Shown here: positions 16,115-25,124 of the stretch, piece after piece
Layout of the letters: every line of letters starts with the position of its first letter
Position numbering within the stretch: the stretch's first letter is position 1
Source of the DNA: Streptomyces sp. NBC_01717
GTDB lineage: Bacteria > Actinomycetota > Actinomycetes > Streptomycetales > Streptomycetaceae
Assembly (NCBI RefSeq): GCF_036248255.1
Contig: NZ_CP109178.1
Coordinates: 8,623,001-8,687,000, forward strand
Direction of reading: 5' to 3'
DNA: 64,000 nt
Program-made: the position numbers and the translations under genes
Notes under the pieces: generated by a model
Database searches by the model: none
Told to the model about the DNA's origin: nothing
Seen by the model: only the letters and a program-made list of their open reading frames with translations

Positions 16115-17878
16115 TCAGCCGTCCGTTTCCGTGCCGGGCAGAGGCACCCGCCACACGATCCTGGTTCCTCCCCCGGGCGGGGCGTCCTGACGGAACACGC
16201 CTCCCAGTGCGACGGCTCGCTCTTGCATGTTGTGCAGTCCACTTCGCGCAGCTCCTGGCGGGACCCCCACGCCGTCGTCGGTGACGGTCAGTGTCACCTT
16301 GCCTGCGGCCGCCTCGACGTGCACGTCGACGTTGCGAGCGGCGGCATGACGGGCTGTGTTGCTCAGTGCCTCCCCCAGGACCGCGATGAGGGGACCGCAC
16401 ACCGCCGGCGGCACCTCGGCGTCGATGGAACCGTCGACCCGCAGTGTGGGTCTGAAACCCAGCGAGGGCGCCGCAGCCTCGATGGCCGCGGTCACCTGCC
16501 GCGTCACCGCGTGGGCCCGCCAGCCGTCTTCGTGGGTCCGCAGACCGAAGATGGTCGACCTGATGACCTTGATGGTGTCGTCGAGATCGTTCACGGCCCG
16601 TTCCAGGCGCTCGGCGGACTCCGGGTGCTGCACGAATTTGAGTGCACTCTGCAACGTCATACCGGTCGCGAACAGCCGCTGGATGGCGAGGTCGTGCAGA
16701 TCCCGGGCGATCCGGTCCCGGTCTTCGAGCAGGGCGATCTGCTCGGCGTCACTGCGTCGATCGGCGACTTCCATGGCCAGGCCAGCCTGCACGGCGTAGC
16801 CCGCCAGTGGCGAGATCTCAGGGGGACGGAACTCCGGTCGGCCGGAGCTGCGGGCGAGCAGCAGGACTCCGCGCACGCTCCCGCGCTGGCCGATGGGCAC
16901 CGCCACCGCCGACCCCAGCCCCCTGTACCGTGACACGTCCTGCCCCAGCCGCGGATCATGCTCCAGATCACTGCTGACCACCGGCTCCGCCGATTCGAAC
17001 GCCGCTCCCACGAAGCTCTCCCCGGGCCCCGGAATTTCGCACCGCAGCGGGTTGTCGGCGTCGACGGTGAGAGCATTGCGGAGTTGTCCTCCGTCACCCG
17101 AGGGCACGGCTATCACCCCGAACTCCGCCGAGACGATCTTTCTGGCGCTTTCGATGATCACTTTCATGACCTCGGCGCCGGACGCTCCTGACAGCAGGAT
17201 GCTGGTCACCTCGGCGCTCGCAGCGTTCCACTGCTCACGTCGCCGGGCCTCCTCGTACAGCCGCGCATTCTCGATCGCCACTCCCGCTGCGACCGCGAGG
17301 GTGGACAGCACCGCCTCGTCCTCGGCGTCGAACTCCCTCGCACTGCGCTTCTCGGTGAGGTAGAGGTTGCCGAAGACCTCTTCGCGGACGCGGATCGGCA
17401 CCCCCAGGAACGAGTGCATCGGTGGGTGATGGGCCGGGAAGCCGTAGGAGGACGGATGATCGGAGAGCTCAGCCAGCCGGAGAGGCGCCGGATGCCGGAT
17501 CAGCTCTCCGAGAATGCCGTGCCCACTGGGCAGGGATCCGATCCGCTCCCGCTGCTCGGCGTCGACACCGACCGTGAGGAACTCCGAGAGCCGGTCCTCT
17601 CTGCTGATCACGCCCAGCGCGCCGTACCTGGCGTCCACCAGCTCGACGGCAGCCTCCACGATTCCGCGCAGTACCTGGGCGAGGTCCAGTTCCCTCCCGA
17701 CCGAGAGAACTGCCTCGAGCAGACTGTGCAGGCTGTCCCGCGTCCCCCGTACGGCGCTGATACGGACCTCCAGCTCGCGGAGAAGCTCGTCCAGAGGGAA
17801 CAGCGCGAGGCCCTCGGCACCCGCCGCATGCTCTTCGCTCACCGCGACACCATCCCCTCCGGTCCGGTTGGCGCCCAC
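16115..17878 (-). CDS. Two-GAF sensor histidine kinase, DevS/DosS/OsdK-like
   Basis: A 587-residue cytosolic kinase. GAF-A covers about residues 55-205 and contains AHHPPMHSFLGVPIRVR; in mycobacterial DosS the haem-ligating histidine (His149) lies in this region, so His150 or His151 could bind haem. GAF-B covers about 230-370. The HisKA_3 dimerisation segment has the phosphoacceptor His395 in RDRIARDLHDLAIQRLF, and the HATPase domain has EALSNTARHA and DDGVGVPPGAARSGLHNM. The frame begins at GTG 17878; a GTG at 17842 behind GGAGGGG is a credible alternative start. It probably phosphorylates the regulator encoded at 10150-10851 in response to oxygen, NO or redox state. Confidence 0.9.
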   Translation of the reverse strand: MGANRTGGDGVAVSEEHAAGAEGLALFPLDELLRELEVRISAVRGTRDSLHSLLEAVLSVGRELDLAQVLRGIVEAAVELVDARYGALGVISREDRLSEFLTVGVDAEQRERIGSLPSGHGILGELIRHPAPLRLAELSDHPSSYGFPAHHPPMHSFLGVPIRVREEVFGNLYLTEKRSAREFDAEDEAVLSTLAVAAGVAIENARLYEEARRREQWNAASAEVTSILLSGASGAEVMKVIIESARKIVSAEFGVIAVPSGDGGQLRNALTVDADNPLRCEIPGPGESFVGAAFESAEPVVSSDLEHDPRLGQDVSRYRGLGSAVAVPIGQRGSVRGVLLLARSSGRPEFRPPEISPLAGYAVQAGLAMEVADRRSDAEQIALLEDRDRIARDLHDLAIQRLFATGMTLQSALKFVQHPESAERLERAVNDLDDTIKVIRSTIFGLRTHEDGWRAHAVTRQVTAAIEAAAPSLGFRPTLRVDGSIDAEVPPAVCGPLIAVLGEALSNTARHAAARNVDVHVEAAAGKVTLTVTDDGVGVPPGAARSGLHNMQERAVALGGVFRQDAPPGGGTRIVWRVPLPGTETDG

Positions 17879-17988
17879 TTCTCACGATAGGGCTCCGGAG
17901 GAGATCGGGCCCGCGCCGCCGCGGCCGGCCGCGGGGCCCGCAGATCACCGTGGCCGGACCCGGGGATGGGCTGAGCGGGGCGTGGACC

Positions 17989-18002
17989 GGGCCGGTCGGC
18001 CC
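17989..18002. promoter_or_regulatory. DevR/OsdR-like box upstream of the HTH-PPOX gene
   Basis: GGGCC-GGTC-GGCCC, the same core as the box at 13414-13427, lies 100 nt before the ATG at 18102 in the 223-nt divergent region shared with the kinase gene. Confidence 0.62.
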
Positions 18003-18101
18003 ATGCGGTCTGCGTCGTTCCGGCACAGGATTGATGCTGAGGCCGAACGGCGCGAATGCGCAGACAGTGATTGCACCGACCAGCAGAGGGATGTGCGCAG
18101 C

Positions 18102-18809
18102 ATGTCGGAGTATGAACCCCGGGACCCCTCGCCCGAGGAACGCGCGACGGCGCCGGGTGACGTGGGCAGGCGCATTGCTGCCCGTCGCAAAGAGCTGGGA
18201 CTCAGCAGGCAGGAGGTGGCCGAGCGGTCCGGTTCGGCCACCACCTACATCCAGTACCTCGAGGAACAGCAGGCAATGCCCAGCATGAGCTTCATGCTGC
18301 GGCTGGCCAATGCTCTGGATACGACCGTCTCCGAGCTCACCGGCAGCACCATGGATCTTCCGCCCGGTACCGGCCATGCGGGTTATCACTCGCAACTGAC
18401 AGAGCTGAGCGCTGATGAGTGCCGCAAACTGCTGTCCACGCACGGGGTGGGGCGGATCTCGGTCTCCACGACGGAGGGGCCGGCAGTTGTCCCGGTCAAC
18501 TACGTGGTCGTCGGCAGCTTCCTGGCTTTCCGGACGGCAGCCGGTGCCACGCCCGCCGCCGCGGCGGGCCACGTGGTCGCCTTCGAGGTCGACCACATCG
18601 ACGACGCGCTGAGCCAGGGGTGGAGTGTTCTGGCCATCGGCACTGCGTCGACGGTGACCGACCCGAACGTCGTACAGAACCTGAACGAGGTGGCGTACAC
18701 GGACCCGTGGCCGGACGGACGCCGCGACCTGTGGCTGACCATCACACCCACTCGGCTCACCGGCCGGCGCATCCACGTACACCGGAGCCACACCCCGCCT
18801 TCCGGATGA
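18102..18809 (+). CDS. XRE-type HTH fused to a PPOX-like flavin/haem-binding domain
   Basis: A 235-residue fusion. Residues 20-80 form an XRE/Cro helix-turn-helix (GRRIAARRKELGLSRQEVAE, then TYIQYLEEQQAMPS). Residues 100-230 are a pyridoxamine-5-phosphate-oxidase-like split barrel (DECRKLLSTHGVGRISVS, then PAVVPVNYVVVGSFLAF and VAFEVDHIDDALSQGWSVLAIG). Split-barrel proteins bind FMN, F420 or haem, so the fusion looks like a redox- or flavin-sensing transcription factor. It lies in the island with an OsdR-like box in its promoter. The cofactor is not evident from the residues I can see. Confidence 0.86.
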   Translation: MSEYEPRDPSPEERATAPGDVGRRIAARRKELGLSRQEVAERSGSATTYIQYLEEQQAMPSMSFMLRLANALDTTVSELTGSTMDLPPGTGHAGYHSQLTELSADECRKLLSTHGVGRISVSTTEGPAVVPVNYVVVGSFLAFRTAAGATPAAAAGHVVAFEVDHIDDALSQGWSVLAIGTASTVTDPNVVQNLNEVAYTDPWPDGRRDLWLTITPTRLTGRRIHVHRSHTPPSG

Positions 18810-18876
18810 AGCTCGGCGCGTGCGGCAGGGGGTGGGAGCCGCGCCGCCGTCTGCGCAGCTCCCACCCGGCCCGCTA

Positions 18877-21800
18877 CTACTTCCGCACGCCCACCGCGCG
18901 GATGATCTCCTGCTTGACCGAGCCGCCCCGGTCGTCGGCGGCCGAGGCCCGCACGGAGATGTACTGCGCGTCGTTCGGCACCCGCACCGAGCCGGCCCAG
19001 GCGGCGGACTTGCCGCGTACGCCGTCGAGCTCGACGGAGGTCCACGTCGCACCGTCGTCGAAGGAGACCTCCAGCGTGGAGCCGGTGATCCTCCCGGTGT
19101 CCGGCGCGCCCTTGACGTACTCGGAGAAGATCCCGAGATCCAGCCGCTTTCCGGCCCGCACATCACCCTGCAGGTCGGTGTCGACGTCGAACCCGAGGTT
19201 GAGCATCGGCAGATACGTCCACCGGTCGGCCGGCGTGGCCGACGACTTGAAGGTCCACTCGGAGTGGCCCTTCGTGGAGAGCCGCCAGACGTCCGGGTCC
19301 AGGGTGGTGTCGGTGACCACCTTGAAGTCCTGCTCGGTCGGCTTGACGTTGCGGGCGTACGCCCCCGAGCTGGTCTTGCGGTCGACCCGCACCCCGTCCA
19401 CGTACACCTCGGTGAACTGGGTCATCGAGCTCTCGCTCCACACATCGCCGAAGCCGGTGTGGTCCGGTCCCGAGTCACCCCAACCCGGAGTGTTGAACTG
19501 CAGGTTGTTGCCCGCGCGCTCCTGGCCCCAGCCGAGGCCGGTGCCCAGCCACGGGTGCCAGACCGGCTTGAACCAGTCGGTTCCGGAGCGGGTGCCGCCG
19601 CGGTAGTGCACGATGCCGCTGCGCTGCTCGATGGCGCCTGGGCCGTTGGACATGGACTCGTGCCACCCCTGGTCGGGGCCGGCACTGATGTAGTCGGTGC
19701 GCTCCGCGGGGAACTTGATCTTCTCCTGGAAGCCCATGCCGATGGGGAACGTGTCGGTGACCGAGTAGCGGAACTCGCCGCCGTCGGCGGCCTTCGTCGC
19801 GTGGAACTTGTTTTTGACGACGGCCAGTTCGCTCTTGCCCGGGCGGTACGTCAGGTCGGTGGGGATCGCCCCCGGGTGCCCCTCGGTGAGGTCGTACACA
19901 TAGGGCGTGAACTGGGCTGCGGTCAGTTCCACATCCCGGTCGAGTCGAGCGGCCTCGACCAGCCGTGCCCCGTCCGCGGCGTTCACCGACGCGATGTACA
20001 GCGGACGTGTCGCCCCGCCGGCCCCGCTGAATACGGCCGACAGCCGCCCGGGAGCCTCGTCGGTGACGAACAGGGCCTTGGCACCCGCGTCCTGTGCGTT
20101 CTGAGCCAGCTCGGCGGGGGTGATCGCGTCGGTGCGGCGCACGACGACCGCCTTGCCCTTCACGTTCTTGCCGGCATAGGCGGCGGGGCTTCCGGTGCCC
20201 GCGTCCACGAGGGACATCCGCTTCCGCCCGGTGAACAGGTCCGATCCGGGCTGGACGACCGTCTCGCCGAGCCGCTTGCCGCCCGCTTCGACATCGAGCA
20301 GCGGCTTGCCGAGCCGCCAGACGGTCCGGTATTCGAAGGTGCCCGTGGCGGGCTTGTGGGTCGGCGCGGCGAAGATGCTGTCGTACTTCAACGGGACCTG
20401 CACGGCCCCCGTGTACGATGCGCCGTTCGCCGCCCGGTTGAACTTCATCAGCAGCTGACGGGTCTGCGTCCGCTGGTCCACCTCGGCCCGGATCTCCCGC
20501 AACTTGCGCCCGTCGAGGGTGACTTCGCGGTCACGGTCCAAGGTGACCTCGGGCTCGGTGAGAAGCCCGAGACCGAGCGAGTCCTTGCCCTTGCTGCCGC
20601 GCACGTCGAGGAAGCTGGACAGGGTGTACGTGCCGGGCTGCAGGCGCAGCTCGAGCGTGCCGGAGTCGTCGACCGTGGCCGGGAAGGGGGATACACCCTT
20701 GGCCAGCTTCTGCACGGCGAGGTACGCGGCGGACGCTGCGCCGTCGCGGTCCTTGACATGGACGGTGAGGGTGTAGCGCTCCTCCTCCTTGGTCAGGCCG
20801 AAGGCCGTGTGCGCCACCACCGTGTCGCCGTCCTTGGCGACGATCCGGCCGGACGTGGCTCCGACGGGCGCTGCGGTGCCGTCACCGGTGACCGTGGTCT
20901 GCGCGGTGCCGTGCGCAGGCACCGTGAGGGAGGCGTCGGCGAGGGCGACCACGCCGACAGGAGCGCCCTCGGCAGTCAGCGCAAGGGTGACGGGCCGGTC
21001 GGAGGCGTTGGTGTACGTCAGCGTCTTCGTGACCGGCTTGTCGGCCTCGTACGGCCAGCTGACGAAGCCGAGGTCGGCGCTGCCGGTCGCGGTGATCTGC
21101 GCGGCGACGGCGGACGGGACGTCGACCCGTCCCGCACCCACCTCGTACGACGTGCCGCTGACTTGCTTGGACGTGCTCATCAGCCCGTCCTTGAGCTGCT
21201 GCCCGCTCCAGTCGGGGTGCTTCTCGGCGAGGAGCGCCGCCACGCCCGCGACGTGCGGGGTGGCCATGGACGTACCGCTCATCGATGTGTACGGGCCGCT
21301 GCCGCTCACGAGCTGCGAGCGGGCTGCGAGGATGCTGACACCCGGCGCGGACAGGTCGGGCTTGAGCGCGTTGTCGCCGAGGCGCGGGCCTTGGCTTGAG
21401 AAGGACGCACGCTTGTCGGCGGAGTCGACCGCGCCGATCGTGAGTGCGGAGTCGGCGGCCCCGGGGGAGCCGATGGTGCCGGGGGAGCCGGCGTTGCCCG
21501 CCGCGATCACGAACAGGGCGCCCGTGTCCTTCGAGAGGGTGTTCACCGCCTGGGCCATCGGGTCGGTGCCGTCACTGCCCTGCGACGATCCGAGGCTCAT
21601 CGAGACGATCCTGGCATGGATGTCCTTGGCCGCCCACTCCATGCCGGCGATGATCTGCGACTCGGTGCCGGACCCCTGGTCGCTGAGGACCTTGCCGACG
21701 GCGAGCGTGGCGTCGGGCGCGACCCCCTTCTCCTTGCCGTCGGACGCGGCACCGCTGCCACCGACGGTGGAGGAGACATGCGTCCCGTGGCCGTTCCGGT

Positions 21801-22611
21801 CGGCGACCTCCTGGCCCTCGATGAAGCTCTTGGTCTCGGTCACCCGGTCCTTGAGATCGGGGTGGGTCAGGTCAACGCCCGTGTCGAGGACGGCGACCTT
21901 GACACCCTTGCCGGTCAGCCCCGCCCCCCAGGCTGCGGGGGTGCCGATCTGGGCGTTGCTGGTCTCCATCGCGGCATCGACCCGGGCGTCCAGCCAGATC
22001 TTCTCGACGCCGCCCGCCAGTCGCACTCGGCCCGAAGCCGCGCTGCGCGCCCGGGAGGTGACGTCGGGTGCGACCGTGCGCCAGAACTCCCCTGACGTGG
22101 ACGCCTCCAGGGCCGCACCGCCCACACTCGGCAGCCCACGGACCTGGCGGGCTCCGTGCGGCGTGGCGCTCCGAGAGTTCTTCGTGTACGTCACGATGAG
22201 CGGCAGTCCGTCGGAGGACGGGTCACCGAGCCCCTGCTCGATCAGAGCGGTGACGTCGAAGAGTTCGGCGTCGAGGACGCCCGCCTGGAGGTAGGGCCGG
22301 GCCTCGTCGGGTATGACGGTGATCCGGCCGCCGGATATCTCGCTGCGAACCGCTCCGGTCGCGCCCTCGGGACGCTCCACGGCGACCGACTTCCGGCCTG
22401 CGCCGAGGTCGGTCACGGTCACCTGGTCACCGGTGATCAGAGTGACGGTCCGTGCGGTCGTGGGTGCGTGTACGGGAGACGCGGCACGATCGGTGCCCGC
22501 ACCTGCCGTCCCCACTGCCTCTGCTGCGACAGCCTGCCCCGCAGGCAGCAGTACGAGCGACAGCCCGGCTGCCAGCAGCCGGGACCTCCGCCTCGCGGAT
22601 GCTCTGGTCAT
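18877..22611 (-). CDS. Large secreted subtilisin-like S8 serine protease
   Basis: A 1244-residue exported protease. It has a twin-basic signal peptide (residues 1-30, core LLAAGLSLVLLPAGQAVA) and an N-terminal propeptide-like region (50-210). The S8 domain (about 220-480) has Asp243 in AVLDTGVDLTHPDL, His275 in NGHGTHVS, Asn373 in AAGN and Ser448 in GTSMATPHVAG. The remaining 750 residues are beta-rich repeats with a PA-like insert near 860-960. The ATG at 22611 is preceded by GGAGAG. The frame stays open for another 500 nt upstream, but no start or ribosome site supports that extension. It probably degrades extracellular protein; it has no functional link to the neighbours. Confidence 0.93.
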   Translation of the reverse strand: MTRASARRRSRLLAAGLSLVLLPAGQAVAAEAVGTAGAGTDRAASPVHAPTTARTVTLITGDQVTVTDLGAGRKSVAVERPEGATGAVRSEISGGRITVIPDEARPYLQAGVLDAELFDVTALIEQGLGDPSSDGLPLIVTYTKNSRSATPHGARQVRGLPSVGGAALEASTSGEFWRTVAPDVTSRARSAASGRVRLAGGVEKIWLDARVDAAMETSNAQIGTPAAWGAGLTGKGVKVAVLDTGVDLTHPDLKDRVTETKSFIEGQEVADRNGHGTHVSSTVGGSGAASDGKEKGVAPDATLAVGKVLSDQGSGTESQIIAGMEWAAKDIHARIVSMSLGSSQGSDGTDPMAQAVNTLSKDTGALFVIAAGNAGSPGTIGSPGAADSALTIGAVDSADKRASFSSQGPRLGDNALKPDLSAPGVSILAARSQLVSGSGPYTSMSGTSMATPHVAGVAALLAEKHPDWSGQQLKDGLMSTSKQVSGTSYEVGAGRVDVPSAVAAQITATGSADLGFVSWPYEADKPVTKTLTYTNASDRPVTLALTAEGAPVGVVALADASLTVPAHGTAQTTVTGDGTAAPVGATSGRIVAKDGDTVVAHTAFGLTKEEERYTLTVHVKDRDGAASAAYLAVQKLAKGVSPFPATVDDSGTLELRLQPGTYTLSSFLDVRGSKGKDSLGLGLLTEPEVTLDRDREVTLDGRKLREIRAEVDQRTQTRQLLMKFNRAANGASYTGAVQVPLKYDSIFAAPTHKPATGTFEYRTVWRLGKPLLDVEAGGKRLGETVVQPGSDLFTGRKRMSLVDAGTGSPAAYAGKNVKGKAVVVRRTDAITPAELAQNAQDAGAKALFVTDEAPGRLSAVFSGAGGATRPLYIASVNAADGARLVEAARLDRDVELTAAQFTPYVYDLTEGHPGAIPTDLTYRPGKSELAVVKNKFHATKAADGGEFRYSVTDTFPIGMGFQEKIKFPAERTDYISAGPDQGWHESMSNGPGAIEQRSGIVHYRGGTRSGTDWFKPVWHPWLGTGLGWGQERAGNNLQFNTPGWGDSGPDHTGFGDVWSESSMTQFTEVYVDGVRVDRKTSSGAYARNVKPTEQDFKVVTDTTLDPDVWRLSTKGHSEWTFKSSATPADRWTYLPMLNLGFDVDTDLQGDVRAGKRLDLGIFSEYVKGAPDTGRITGSTLEVSFDDGATWTSVELDGVRGKSAAWAGSVRVPNDAQYISVRASAADDRGGSVKQEIIRAVGVRK

Positions 22612-23172
22612 GGATGTCTCTCCTCCGCGCACCCGGCGAACGGTTGGTTCCGGGTGCTGCGAAGAGTTTCCGCGGCGGTAACTCGCTTGTCGTCGTTCTG
22701 CCTTGGCGGTTACCTGCCGTGGCGGAGACTCGTCAGCGCCGGACGCGGGGCACGGACTCGCCTCACGCCCAGCCGTGGTGGCGGGCGTACCAGCCGAGCT
22801 GGATGCGGGTGGTCGGCTGCGGGGTCCGGGCGGTGCCACTTGAGCCGTCGAGACGACGGCGGCCGGTGGGCCCGCCCGGCCGGGCAGATCCACCGGCCGC
22901 CACCGAGCCGTTGCGACGTGGGTCGGTCGTGCGGTCAGCGGACCAGGGTGACCTCCGGCCAGGACGAAGAAGCCGGTCACCGGATGCCTATGGGGGCCGT
23001 GCCGGCAACGGCCGCCACATCCTGCCATGCGGTGCATCGCCCCCACCGGGGAAGGCTGTCGCCGAGGATGTCGTGAGTCACACGGGGCTGGACAGGGAAC
23101 GTGCGGCATCGTAATTTAACGAATGTTCGACAAGATTCATTTGCAGTTCCATGACAGAGCCAGGAGCCTCGC
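22612..23172. other. Divergent intergenic region, protease / catabolic cluster
   Basis: A 561-nt region holding the protease promoter and the promoter of the enoyl-CoA hydratase operon. An 8-bp inverted repeat GCACCCGG/CCGGGTGC (22629-22636 with 22650-22657) lies in the protease leader. The operator at 23115-23134 is listed separately. I see no credible gene in it. Confidence 0.5.
23115..23134. promoter_or_regulatory. TetR-type operator upstream of the first catabolic operon
   Basis: TTTAACGAATGTTCGACAAG, 38 nt before the enoyl-CoA hydratase start. It shares most positions with the perfect palindrome-containing site at 28447-28465 and is an imperfect version of AACGATCGTT. The TetR gene at 42821 is the likely source of its regulator. 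Confidence 0.65.
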
Positions 23173-23940
23173 ATGGCCGACGCAGTACTCGCCGACTTCC
23201 GCGACGACGGCACCACCGTCATCACCATCAACCGGCCCGAGACCCGGAACGCGGTCAATCGCGACGTGGCGGTTGCGGTGGCCGAGGCACTGGACGAGCT
23301 CGACCGCCGTGACGACCAGGTCGTCGGGGTCATCACCGGGGCGGGCAACACGTTCTGTTCCGGCATGGACCTCAAGGCGTTCCTTGCCGGGGAGCGGCCG
23401 GTCGTCGAAGGGCGCGGGTTCGCCGGGATCACCGAGGCGCCGCCGCGCAAGCCGGTGATCGCCGCCGTCGAGGGCCATGCGCTGGCCGGTGGCTGCGAGA
23501 TCGTGCTCGCCTGCGACATGGTCGTCGCCGCCGACGACGCCCGATTCGGGATCCCCGAGGTCAAGCGTGGCCTCGTCGCCGCGGCCGGCGGCCTGCTGCG
23601 ACTGCCTCGTCGCATCCCGTACGCCGTGGCCATGGAGATCGCCCTGACCGGCGACTTGCTGGACGCCGGCCGGGCCCACGCGTATGGGCTGGTCAACCGG
23701 CTGACCGCGCCGGGCGGTGCCCTGGCGGGCGCGCTGGAGCTGGCCGGGGCCATCGCCGCCAACGGGCCGCTCGCGGTGCGGGCCACCAAGCAGGTGCTGG
23801 CCGAGGCCCCGGCCTGGCCCGCCGACGAGGAGTGGCAGCGCATGCGCGCCCTCACCGGCCCCGTCTTCGCCTCCGAGGACGCCAAGGAAGGACCGCGCGC
23901 CTTCGCGGAGAAGCGCTGCCCGCGCTGGACGGGCCGATGA
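23173..23940 (+). CDS. Enoyl-CoA hydratase/isomerase (crotonase family)
   Basis: A 255-residue crotonase. NTFCSGMDLKAF forms the first oxyanion-hole strand, and HALAGGCEIVLACDMVVAADDARFGIPEVKRGLVA holds the second, with the glutamate of IPEVKRG in the usual active-site position and a PRRIPYAVAMEIALTGDLLDA helix. It would add water to a trans-2-enoyl-CoA or shift its double bond. It is the first gene of a tight operon: its stop overlaps the start of the CoA-transferase gene (ATGA at 23937-23940). Confidence 0.92.
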   Translation: MADAVLADFRDDGTTVITINRPETRNAVNRDVAVAVAEALDELDRRDDQVVGVITGAGNTFCSGMDLKAFLAGERPVVEGRGFAGITEAPPRKPVIAAVEGHALAGGCEIVLACDMVVAADDARFGIPEVKRGLVAAAGGLLRLPRRIPYAVAMEIALTGDLLDAGRAHAYGLVNRLTAPGGALAGALELAGAIAANGPLAVRATKQVLAEAPAWPADEEWQRMRALTGPVFASEDAKEGPRAFAEKRCPRWTGR

Positions 23941-25124
23941 GCGCCGCGCCGATGAGTGCCGGACCGATCGGCGCTGCCACCCGGCCCTCCGGTCCGCTGG
24001 CGGGCATCCGCGTCGTCGAACTTGGCGGCCTGGGCCCCGGACCCTTCTGCGGCATGCTGCTGGGGGATCTCGGGGCGGAGGTCATCCGGGTCGATCGCCC
24101 CGCACAGAACGGGCAGCGGACCAGGCATCCGGTGCTGCACCGAGGCAGGAAGTCGGTCACCGTCGATCTCAAGCACCCGGACGGCGCGGCCACGGTACTG
24201 GCCCTGATCGGTACCGCGGACGCGGTCATCGAGGGATTCCGCCCCGGTGCCGTCGAGCGTCTCGGCCTCGGACCCGAGGAGTGCCTCGCCGCCCGCCCGA
24301 GCCTCGTCTACGGACGGATGACCGGATGGGGACAGGACGGGCCGCTCGCCCTGGAACCGGGCCACGACATCAACTACATCGCGCTGTCAGGGGCGTTGCA
24401 CGCCATCGCGCCTGCCGGAGGCGATCCGGTTCCGCCGATCAACCTCGTGGGCGACTTCGGCGGTGGCGGCATGCTCCTCGCGCTCGGCCTGGTCAGCGCG
24501 TTGCTGCACGCCAGGGCGACGGGCCGGGGCCAGGTCGTCGATGCGGCCATGACGGACGGCACGGCGCTCCTTCTGGCCATGACGTACGGCTTCCTGTCCC
24601 AGGGGGTCTGGGAGGACCGGCCCGGTGTCAATCTGCTCGACGGCGGAGCGCCCTTCTACGGTGTCTATCGCTGCTCGGACGGCCGCCATGTCGCCCTCGG
24701 CGCGATAGAACCGCAGTTCTACGCGCAGCTGCTGCGGGTGCTCGGCCTCGCCGGCGATCCGGACTTCGCCCGCCAGCAGAACCGCGGCGCCTGGCCGGCC
24801 ATGCGGGCCCGGCTCGCCGAGATCTTCGCAGGTCGTACGCGTGACGCCTGGGCCGCGTCCTTCGAAGGGCAGGGGGCGTGCGTCACCCCCGTCCTGTCCC
24901 TCGGCGAGGCGGCCGAGCACCCGCACAACACCGCGCGCGGCACCTACCGGCGCGGACCGCACGGTGGCCATGAACCCGCCCCCGCGCCCCGGTTCGGTGC
25001 CACCCCGGCGGGTACACCTGATGCCGCCCCTGTCATCGGCGCGGACACCACCGAGGTCCTGTCCGGCGCAGGGTTCGACGACCGGTTCATCGAAGCACTC
25101 CGCGAGAAGGGGATCATCGGATGA
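23937..25124 (+). CDS. Family III CoA transferase, alpha-methylacyl-CoA racemase-like
   Basis: A 395-residue CaiB/BaiF protein. GIRVVELGGLGPGPFCGMLLGDLGAEVIRV is the N-terminal signature. EPGHDINYIALSG matches the segment of alpha-methylacyl-CoA racemase that carries the catalytic His-Asp (GHDINY), so racemase activity on 2-methyl-branched acyl-CoA is more likely than CoA transfer. Start and stop overlap the neighbouring genes by 4 nt each, so it is coupled to the hydratase before it and the ligase after it. A racemase and a ligase together fit activation and stereochemical correction of a methyl-branched acid. Confidence 0.88.
   Translation: MSAAPMSAGPIGAATRPSGPLAGIRVVELGGLGPGPFCGMLLGDLGAEVIRVDRPAQNGQRTRHPVLHRGRKSVTVDLKHPDGAATVLALIGTADAVIEGFRPGAVERLGLGPEECLAARPSLVYGRMTGWGQDGPLALEPGHDINYIALSGALHAIAPAGGDPVPPINLVGDFGGGGMLLALGLVSALLHARATGRGQVVDAAMTDGTALLLAMTYGFLSQGVWEDRPGVNLLDGGAPFYGVYRCSDGRHVALGAIEPQFYAQLLRVLGLAGDPDFARQQNRGAWPAMRARLAEIFAGRTRDAWAASFEGQGACVTPVLSLGEAAEHPHNTARGTYRRGPHGGHEPAPAPRFGATPAGTPDAAPVIGADTTEVLSGAGFDDRFIEALREKGIIG

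Noticed and set aside
18820..21399. 859-codon plus-strand open frame opposite the protease
   Set aside because: Its composition (repeated GVGA/RRH patterns) is that of an antisense shadow; the minus strand has the intact S8 catalytic triad.
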